Assembly (NCBI RefSeq): GCF_026967925.1
Contig: NZ_JAPVBI010000001.1
Coordinates: 186,001-250,000, forward strand
From: Modestobacter sp. VKM Ac-2985
GTDB lineage: Bacteria; Actinomycetota; Actinomycetes; Mycobacteriales; Geodermatophilaceae
Length of the DNA: 64,000 nt
Direction of reading: 5' to 3'
Each line of letters starts with the position of its first letter. The first letter of the stretch is position 1. Position numbers and translations under genes: made by a program. The notes under the pieces are model-generated. The model made no database searches and was not told where the DNA came from. It saw only the letters and a list, made by a program, of their open reading frames with translations. Positions 58,194 through 64,000 of the stretch are shown here, in pieces.

Positions 58194-59315
58194 ATGAGCG
58201 CCCACAGTGCGGCCCCCACGACGGGGCGGTTCGCGTGGCTCGAGCCCGTCAAGGGCCTGGCCATCTTCATGGTCATCGCCTACCACGTGACCCTGTACCT
58301 GAAGACGGCGGACGTGGACGCCGTGCTCGGCCGGGCCAAGGCAGTCTTCGAGCTCTTCCCGATGCCGGCGTTCTTCCTGATCGCCGGCATCTTCGCCGGC
58401 CGGCACGGGGCCACGAAGTTCCGCGCACTGTGGAAGCGGCGGCTGCTGCCGCTGCTGTACCTCTACGTCGTGTGGTCGGTCATCCGGACCGTCTTCTACT
58501 TCGTCGTCCCCGGGCTCAACGGCGAGCTCGGCGAGATCCCGGCGACCGACCCGCTGGCGTTGCCGCTGATCCTCTTCTGGCCGAGCAGCAGCTACTGGTT
58601 CCTCTACGCCCTCTTCCTCTTCACCCTCGGCCGCTGGCTGATCGCCCGTGCACCGGTCTGGGCACAGCTGGCCGGCTCCGGGCTGGTCTCCACCCTCTTC
58701 ACCAGCGGTCTGATCGACGCGCAGAACATCGGCTGGAACCGGGTCGGGGCGCTCTTCTTCTTCTTCGTGCTGGGCGCGGTGTTCTCCCGGGAGATCCGGG
58801 ACCTCGTCGCCCAGGCGCGGCCGGTGCACCTCGGGATCGCGTTCGCCGCCCTCGTCGTGTCCACCGCGCTGATCGTGCTGGGCTTCCGCTGGGTGCCGCT
58901 GGTGGTGCTCGTCGGGCAGCTCTCCGCCGTCGCCGTCGGCATCCTGATCGTCCGGCACCTGGTCCGGCTGCCGGGCTTCGGCATCTTCACCTCGATGGGC
59001 CAGGCCAGCCTGAAGCTGTACCTGCTGCACCTCTACGTCATCGTCGTGGCGACCGCGCTGATCGGGCTGCTGGAGCCCGCCTGGCCGCGGTGGCTCGACG
59101 TCATCGTGCAGGTGGCGCTGGTGATCGTCACCGTCGTCGCGTCGTTCGGGCTCGCCCGGCTCACCAGCCGGGTGCGCTGGCTGTACGCCCCACCAGCCTT
59201 CCTCCGCGGCCCACGCCGTCGCGGTGCACGGCAGGACCCCACCCCCAACGACCCCGAGGCGGCGGTCAGCCCGCAGCGCGACCTGACGCCCCGGCCCACC
59301 GAGACGAGGGAATGA
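58194..59315 (+). CDS. Membrane acyltransferase family 3 (OafA-like)
   Basis: A 373-residue integral membrane acyltransferase with about ten helices. N-terminal RFAWLEPVKGLAIFMVIAYHVTLYL contains the family-typical Leu/His region, and KLYLLHLYVIVVATAL resembles the conserved acyl motif near the end. It O-acylates exported polysaccharides. Start ATG 58194 follows a 154-nt gap with a TAGGGT -10-like sequence near 58097. Basic, Pro-rich C-terminal tail. Overlaps the next gene (ATGA). Confidence 0.88.
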   Translation: MSAHSAAPTTGRFAWLEPVKGLAIFMVIAYHVTLYLKTADVDAVLGRAKAVFELFPMPAFFLIAGIFAGRHGATKFRALWKRRLLPLLYLYVVWSVIRTVFYFVVPGLNGELGEIPATDPLALPLILFWPSSSYWFLYALFLFTLGRWLIARAPVWAQLAGSGLVSTLFTSGLIDAQNIGWNRVGALFFFFVLGAVFSREIRDLVAQARPVHLGIAFAALVVSTALIVLGFRWVPLVVLVGQLSAVAVGILIVRHLVRLPGFGIFTSMGQASLKLYLLHLYVIVVATALIGLLEPAWPRWLDVIVQVALVIVTVVASFGLARLTSRVRWLYAPPAFLRGPRRRGARQDPTPNDPEAAVSPQRDLTPRPTETRE

Positions 59316-60325
59316 CGATGCCCCGGGAACTGCCCGAGCTCCGCCCGGGTGCCGAGCGGCGGCTCGTGCTGGCTGCCTCCACCGGCGGTCATCTCGCCCA
59401 GCTGGTGCGGCTGGCCCCGGGGCTCGGCGCGTCGGCCGACTCGCTCTGGATCACCTTCGACACCGCCCAGAGCCAGTCGCTCCTGGCGGGCCGGAACGTC
59501 CTGCACGTGCCCTACATCCGACCGCGGGAGGCGCTGCAGATCGCGCGGGCGTTCCGGTCGATCGTGCCGCGGCTGCGGTCGGAGCACTTCGACGCCGCGG
59601 TCAGCACCGGGTCGGCGCTGGCGCTGGCCGCGCTGCCCGCCGCGCACCTGGCGGGGATCCCGACCCTCTACATCGAGAGCGTCTCGCGGGTGAACGGCCC
59701 CTCCGTCAGCGGCCGGGTCCTGGCCGCGATGCGGTTCGCCCAGCTGCGGACGCAGCACCCGGGCTGGGCGGGCGGCCGCTGGGGCACCCACCCCAGCGTC
59801 TTCTCGGCGTACCGGACGGTGCCCCGGCCGGACCAGCCGGAGGGGCCGCCGCGGTTGTTCATCACCCTCGGCACGCTCCGCGGCTACCCGTTCCACGCGA
59901 TCATCGACCGCATCCTCGAGTTCGGGCTGGCCGACGAGAACACGGTCTGGCAGCTCGGCGAGACGGAGCCCGCGACCGAGCTGCCGGGCCAGGTCCACCG
60001 TGAGGTGTCCGGCGCGGACTTCGACAGGTACGCGCGGGAGGCCGACGTGGTGATCACCCACGCCGGCGTGGGGAGCGTCCTCGGGTTGCTGGAGATGGGC
60101 ATCTCGCCGATCGCGGTCGTCCGCCGCCGCTTCCGCGGCGAGCACGTCGACGACCACCAGCAGCAGCTGGCGTCGCTGATGACGAGCAGCGGCATCGGCA
60201 TCGCCGTCGAGGTGGACGAGCTCTGCCCGGAGGTCGTCGCGGCTGCGGCACGCGTCCGGGTGGAGGTCGATCCCGGTGGGCCCGGCGGGACCGGGACGTC
60301 GCTGTCGGGCGCCGACCGGCCGTGA
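59312..60325 (+). CDS. Alg14/Alg13-like fused glycosyltransferase (GT28 type)
   Basis: A 337-residue protein. The N-terminal half is Alg14-like (LVLAASTGGHLAQLVRLAPGL, STGSALALAALPAAHLAGIPTLYIES). The C-terminal half is Alg13-like (LFITLGTLRGYPFHAIIDRI, VVITHAGVGSVLGLLEMGISPIAVVRRRFRGEHVDDHQQQL). In many bacteria the two halves are separate EpsE/EpsF-type polypeptides. The pair transfers a sugar (often GlcNAc or glucuronate) to the lipid-linked acceptor. A second in-frame ATG lies six bases in. Overlaps the acyltransferase stop. Confidence 0.9.
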   Translation: MTMPRELPELRPGAERRLVLAASTGGHLAQLVRLAPGLGASADSLWITFDTAQSQSLLAGRNVLHVPYIRPREALQIARAFRSIVPRLRSEHFDAAVSTGSALALAALPAAHLAGIPTLYIESVSRVNGPSVSGRVLAAMRFAQLRTQHPGWAGGRWGTHPSVFSAYRTVPRPDQPEGPPRLFITLGTLRGYPFHAIIDRILEFGLADENTVWQLGETEPATELPGQVHREVSGADFDRYAREADVVITHAGVGSVLGLLEMGISPIAVVRRRFRGEHVDDHQQQLASLMTSSGIGIAVEVDELCPEVVAAAARVRVEVDPGGPGGTGTSLSGADRP

Positions 60326-60427
60326 CGGCCGCCGCGCGCCGTGCGGCGTGCGGCGTGCGGTGCGGGCCGGGGGGCGCCCGCCCGACCCACTGACCGCCGG
60401 CCGGGGACGTCGAGGGAGTCGGCCGGC

Positions 60428-62230
60428 TCAGGCGACGGGGTGCCCGGCCTGCGAGATCGTCGTGATCTCGCGGAAGAACTCGTTGTCGTGCATCAGGGCC
60501 GCGGGCTCGTCGATGGCCTGGAGCCGCCCGGCCCCCATCACCATCACCCGGTCGCAGATCGACAGGGTGGACACCCGGTGCGCGACGAGCAGGAGGAGCA
60601 CCTCGCCCTTCATCCGGGCCAGGGACTCCTGGACCGCCTGCTCGGACATGACGTCCAGGGCACTGGTGGGCTCGTCGAGGATCAGCACGTCGGGCCGGCC
60701 GGCCAGGGCGCGTGCCAGGCACAGCCGCTGCCGCTGCCCGCCGGAGATCGCCGAGGCCCGCTGCCCGATGACCGTCTGGTAACCCTCGGGCCAGCTGGAG
60801 ATCTCCTCGTGCAGCGAGGCCTTGCGGGCGGCCTCCTCGACCTCGGCGTCGGTGATGTCGTCGCGGTAGAAGCGGATGTTCTCCGCGACGGTGCCCCAGA
60901 GGAGCTGCGGGCTCTGCGGGACGTAGGAGACGCGTTCCCGCCAGTCGCCGAGCCGGAAGTCGCGGGCATCCTGGCCGTTGACCGTGACGGTGCCGCTGGT
61001 GGGCAGCCGCAGGCGCAGCAGCAGCTGCACGATGGAGGACTTCCCGGCCCCGGACGGACCGACGATGCCGATCACCTCACCGCGGGCGGCCTCGAAGGAG
61101 ACGTCGTGCAGGACGGGCGCCGTGGAGTCGTAGGCGAAGTCCACGTGGGACATGCCCAGCCGCTCGACGCGGGACAGCGGCTGGTCGCCGTCCTGCCGGG
61201 TGTGGCCGGCGTAGTGGTCGAGCGCGCGTCGTAGCCGGCCCATGTAGGGGATCAGCTCGTTCATCCGGGTGGAGGAGGCCTGGATGCGCTGCCCGAAGCT
61301 CAGCGACCGGATCAGGATGAGGACGACGGCGCCGAGCTCGCCGATCGCCGTCGCCCCGGACACGTGGACGATCGTGAGGGCGAGCAGCAGCAGGAAGAAG
61401 GCGACGCTCTGGTAGAGCGCCGGCACCGCCCGGTTGAGGAAGCGGGTCTGCAGGAGCGGACGGTGCACCTCCTGGATCATCTCGTCGACGGCGGCGCGGT
61501 AGGCCCGGTTGGCACCGAAGACCTGGGTCTCCTCGGCCAGCTGCACCATCTCCTGCACGCCCTTGGCGTACTCGACGTTCTCCGCGCTCAGCGCCCGGGC
61601 GTGACCGCGCTGGCGGCGGGCCAGCGGGGCCAGCATCACGAACAGGACCGCCGAGGCCCCGATGAGGATGAGCGCCGTGGGGGCGCTGAGCAGGAAGGCC
61701 GAGGCGAGCAGCGTGAAGAACATGAGGACGGCGCCGATGCCCTCGGAGAGGGTGGTGACCGCCGCCGAGGCCTGGATCGCCTGCGTGGTCATCAGGGACT
61801 GGAAGTGCCCGTCCCGCTCGGCCGACTGGATCGTCCAGGACGCGGAGGTGAACCGCTCGAACAGGTCACGCCGGAGGTCGGCCATCACCGATGCGCTCAT
61901 CGACGCGGGCACGTAGGCCAGCACCACCTGCAGCGCGCCCCGGAAGACCGCCAGCCCCATGCCGATCCCGCACAGGACGAGCAGCGGGGCGCTGAGCTCG
62001 ATCGGGCCCGGGATGGCGTCGACCTGCGTCGTCCCCTGCGAGAGCGCGGTGGCGAGGGAGGCGACGAGCGCCAGCAGGGCGGCCTCGACCAGGCCGGCGA
62101 TCACCGAGCCGCCGGCCATCAGCGCGATCCGGGACTTCGACGAGCCGAGGAAGGGGCCGAACTGCTGCCAGGCTGTCCGGTAGCGCCGGACGACCCTGGT
62201 CGGGGTCGGCCACTGCTTCGGCAGTGACAA
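60428..62230 (-). CDS. ABC exporter (TM-ATPase fusion), type IV fold
   Basis: A 600-residue half-transporter. Six hydrophobic helices fill the first ~320 residues. The ATPase has Walker A GPSGAGKSS, a YVPQSPQLLWGTVAENIRF Q-loop, signature AISGGQRQRLCLARAL, Walker B VLILDEPTSALD and the H-loop LLVAHRVSTLS. It probably exports polysaccharide or a lipid-linked product as a homodimer. I place the start at the TTG 62230 because AGGAGG lies 4 nt before it; GTG 62248 is the longer alternative. It faces the TupA-like gene divergently. Confidence 0.92.
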   Translation of the reverse strand: MSLPKQWPTPTRVVRRYRTAWQQFGPFLGSSKSRIALMAGGSVIAGLVEAALLALVASLATALSQGTTQVDAIPGPIELSAPLLVLCGIGMGLAVFRGALQVVLAYVPASMSASVMADLRRDLFERFTSASWTIQSAERDGHFQSLMTTQAIQASAAVTTLSEGIGAVLMFFTLLASAFLLSAPTALILIGASAVLFVMLAPLARRQRGHARALSAENVEYAKGVQEMVQLAEETQVFGANRAYRAAVDEMIQEVHRPLLQTRFLNRAVPALYQSVAFFLLLLALTIVHVSGATAIGELGAVVLILIRSLSFGQRIQASSTRMNELIPYMGRLRRALDHYAGHTRQDGDQPLSRVERLGMSHVDFAYDSTAPVLHDVSFEAARGEVIGIVGPSGAGKSSIVQLLLRLRLPTSGTVTVNGQDARDFRLGDWRERVSYVPQSPQLLWGTVAENIRFYRDDITDAEVEEAARKASLHEEISSWPEGYQTVIGQRASAISGGQRQRLCLARALAGRPDVLILDEPTSALDVMSEQAVQESLARMKGEVLLLLVAHRVSTLSICDRVMVMGAGRLQAIDEPAALMHDNEFFREITTISQAGHPVA

Positions 62231-62378
62231 CTGCCCTCCTGAGATCACGTGCGCGGCCTGGTCCGGGGCGTCGTCCGGCAGAACCCTACCGTCGGCCTCT
62301 GGCCCTGCCGAGCGTCGTCGACCACACTGCCGTGGGGCCACCTTGCGGCGCGGCCCCCCGTCTGTTGGAGTGTGCGCC

Positions 62379-63254
62379 GTGGCGCCGGTGCCGTTCTCTC
62401 GTCTCGACCTGCAGCGGCTGGTACCCGTACAGCTGCGGCGGGCGAGGAAGTTCTACCTCCGGCACGGTCGGCTCCCTCCGCTGGTGGAGTTCACGACCTT
62501 CAACGACAAGGTGCAGTGGCGGGTCAGCCGGGACCGGCGAGAGCTGCTCCGGACCACCTGCGACAAGCTGGCGATGAAGGAGCACGCGGCCCGGGTCTCA
62601 CCCGGTCTCACCCGGACGCCGGAGACCTACTGGTTCGGCACGGACGTCGCCGAGCTGCGCGACGTGGAGCTCCCCGCGAACTGGGTGCTGAAGCCCAACC
62701 ACGCGAGCCAGCGCGTCATCATCAGCGGTGGCCCCGCCGACGTCGAGACGCTGTCCGAGCAGGTGGCAGGCTGGGTGACCGAGCCGTACTGGCGGCGCAG
62801 CGGCGAGTGGGCCTACCGCACGGCGCGCCCCGGGCTGCTGGTCGAGGAGTTCATCGGCACGCCCGGTGAGGTGCCTGCTGACCTCAAGGTGTTCGTCTTC
62901 GACGGGAAGCCCCGGGTGGTCGCCGTCCACAGCAGGGACGGGGACGTGCACAAGGCCCGCTACTACAGCACCGACTGGGAGCCGCTGCCCTGGACCGGCG
63001 GCTACGCGCCGGGGCCCGACACCGCCCGGCCGGAGCGGCTGGCGGACATGCTGGAGGCGGCGTCCCTGCTCGCCGCGGACTTCGACATGATGCGGGTGGA
63101 CTTCTACGAGCACGACGGGGTGCTGTGGTTCGGGGAGCTGACCCCCTACCCCGCGGCCGGCCTGGCCCGGTACGAACCCGAGCTGGACCGGCTGCTGGGC
63201 AGCTGGTGGGAGCTCCCCGTCACGGGGACGCGAGGGCTGCTCCGCCTCCGCTGA
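62379..63254 (+). CDS. TupA-like ATP-grasp ligase
   Basis: A 291-residue protein of the teichuronopeptide-biosynthesis (TupA-like) ATP-grasp family. Characteristic residues are FNDKVQWRVSRDRRELLRTTCDKLAMKE, PANWVLKPNHASQRVII (ATP-binding lysine), RPGLLVEEFIG, PADLKVFVFDGKPRVVAVHSRDGDVHKA and FDMMRVDFYEHDGVLWFGELTPYP with its metal-binding glutamate. Such enzymes form amide or peptide bonds on cell-envelope polysaccharides. GTG 62379 has GGAG 8 nt upstream. It is the only ligase of the kind in the locus. Confidence 0.86.
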   Translation: MAPVPFSRLDLQRLVPVQLRRARKFYLRHGRLPPLVEFTTFNDKVQWRVSRDRRELLRTTCDKLAMKEHAARVSPGLTRTPETYWFGTDVAELRDVELPANWVLKPNHASQRVIISGGPADVETLSEQVAGWVTEPYWRRSGEWAYRTARPGLLVEEFIGTPGEVPADLKVFVFDGKPRVVAVHSRDGDVHKARYYSTDWEPLPWTGGYAPGPDTARPERLADMLEAASLLAADFDMMRVDFYEHDGVLWFGELTPYPAAGLARYEPELDRLLGSWWELPVTGTRGLLRLR

Positions 63255-63283
63255 GCGGCGACCTGCGCAGTGCACCCCGAGGG

Positions 63284-64000
63284 TCAGGGGCGGGGACGAC
63301 CGGCCAGCGCCCGGGCCCGCCGCCGCGCCTGCCTCGCGAGCCTCCGCCCCCGTACCAGCGCCATGGGGGCGAACTCGTCACGTCGCGTCATGCTGTTCAG
63401 CGTGCACGGTCGGCACACTCCACACGGCCGCCCACCCAGGGGATCGAAGCAGGACCAGTGCAGCTCCAGCAGGTCCAGGAACCCGTGCTCCCGGGCGATG
63501 TCCGCCATGTCCGCCTTCGTCAGGTGGGTGATCGGGAACCGCCAGTACTTGAACAACGCCGCCTCCGGCGTGTCTCGCAGCTGCGGCGGCTCCGAGAAGA
63601 CCAACTCCACCCAGTACCCGGCGGTCATGTCCGGCGTCTCCACCGACATCTCCACGTCCCGCAGCCCCAGGCCCTCGGCCACCCCCGCCAGGAACGTGTA
63701 CTGGGCGCCCATCTTCACCTGCGACCTGATGAGGTCACCGAGTTCGACGACGTGCGGGGGCGGCGGGTGCTCATCGCCGAACACCACCAAGGTCGGCGCC
63801 AGCAGCGACGGGTCCTCCAGGCGTGGGAGCAGCGCCTTGCGGATGGCCTGCATGGCGAGCATCTCGTTGCGGAGGCTGTTCCGGCCCACGTCGATCACGT
63901 AGATCGGTTGCGCCGGCCGCTTCTCGATGAGGGTGAGCTGGAGCAACCGGAACGTGGAGTCCCAACCACCTGTCCAGAGCAGCTTGACCCGGTCCTCGTC
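63284..64000 (-). CDS. QueC-like PP-loop protein, 5' end cut by the window
   Basis: The visible 238 residues start mid-protein at DEDRVKLLWTGGWDSTFRLL, which carries the PP-loop SGG-x-DS-like WTGGWDSTF of the 7-cyano-7-deazaguanine synthase (QueC) superfamily. A C-terminal cysteine cluster SCFDPLGGRPCGVCRPC matches QueC zinc ligands. Genuine QueC makes 7-cyano-7-deazaguanine (preQ0); relatives in envelope loci are of unknown role. The true start is outside the window, so the TTG/ATG inside the visible frame is not used. Confidence 0.78.
   Translation of the reverse strand, partial: DEDRVKLLWTGGWDSTFRLLQLTLIEKRPAQPIYVIDVGRNSLRNEMLAMQAIRKALLPRLEDPSLLAPTLVVFGDEHPPPPHVVELGDLIRSQVKMGAQYTFLAGVAEGLGLRDVEMSVETPDMTAGYWVELVFSEPPQLRDTPEAALFKYWRFPITHLTKADMADIAREHGFLDLLELHWSCFDPLGGRPCGVCRPCTLNSMTRRDEFAPMALVRGRRLARQARRRARALAGRPRP

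Noticed and set aside
1..64000. Mobile elements, prophage, tRNA or rRNA genes
   Set aside because: No transposase, integrase, phage or rRNA-like sequence, and no convincing tRNA cloverleaf was seen.

Overview
The window is very GC-rich and tightly packed. Neighbouring genes often overlap by 4 nt (ATGA or GTGA junctions), and GTG starts are common. Protein content (mycofactocin-type NDMA alcohol dehydrogenase, GpgS, MenB, PaaX/IclR-controlled catabolism) and a UAG codon at the selenocysteine site of a formate dehydrogenase point to an actinobacterium of the Geodermatophilaceae (Blastococcus / Geodermatophilus / Modestobacter type). This is inference; no rRNA or tRNA gene was found to confirm it.

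Region 1 (1-15370) is a catabolic island. A minus-strand operon encodes a 3-hydroxyacyl-type SDR, an amidohydrolase, an acyl-CoA synthetase and a MaoC hydratase, with a PaaX-family regulator just upstream. Divergent from it is a branched-chain-amino-acid-type (Liv) ABC importer whose two ATPases are fused in one polypeptide, followed by a second acyl-CoA synthetase and a TIGR03084-like protein. Next come a Rieske oxygenase, a small unknown protein, a VanB-like ferredoxin reductase and an IclR regulator. Together they suggest uptake, ring or O-methyl oxidation, CoA activation and beta-oxidation-like processing of an aromatic or cyclic acid; the substrate is not readable from sequence.

Region 2 (15495-32637) is a mixed chromosomal stretch: a Tat-targeted PHP-type protein with a histidine-rich leader, small enzymes (NIPSNAP, NUDIX, endonuclease/phosphatase fold, MenB, HAD, GpgS, metallo-beta-lactamase fold), two TetR regulators, a mycofactocin-type alcohol dehydrogenase, and a tandem pair of membrane GGDEF-EAL proteins. 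In that pair one member keeps only an intact EAL domain and the other only an intact GGDEF domain.

Region 3 (32775-38422) is a formate dehydrogenase operon (catalytic alpha, 4x[4Fe-4S] beta, NrfD-like membrane subunit). The alpha gene contains an in-frame TAG at the selenocysteine position, followed by a SECIS-like hairpin with a GGTCT loop. This is the most notable signal in the window: selenocysteine apparently written as UAG.

Region 4 (38540-64000) is an exopolysaccharide / cell-surface locus. It holds a nitroreductase, two paralogous Pro/Thr-rich membrane proteins flanking a degenerate GGDEF domain, an initiating sugar-phosphate transferase, several glycosyltransferases, two polysaccharide pyruvyl transferases, a Wzx-like flippase, acyl- and acetyltransferases, an Alg14/Alg13-like fusion, an ABC exporter, a polysaccharide lyase, Tat-targeted surface proteins, a tyrosinase with its Tat-type cofactor, a TupA-like ATP-grasp protein and a QueC-like PP-loop protein cut by the window end. 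The gene set suggests synthesis, pyruvylation, acylation and export of a surface polysaccharide.

Intergenic DNA is rich in perfect or near-perfect palindromes, several sharing an AATGGCCATTTC core. I saw no insertion sequence, prophage, CRISPR array, rRNA or tRNA gene.
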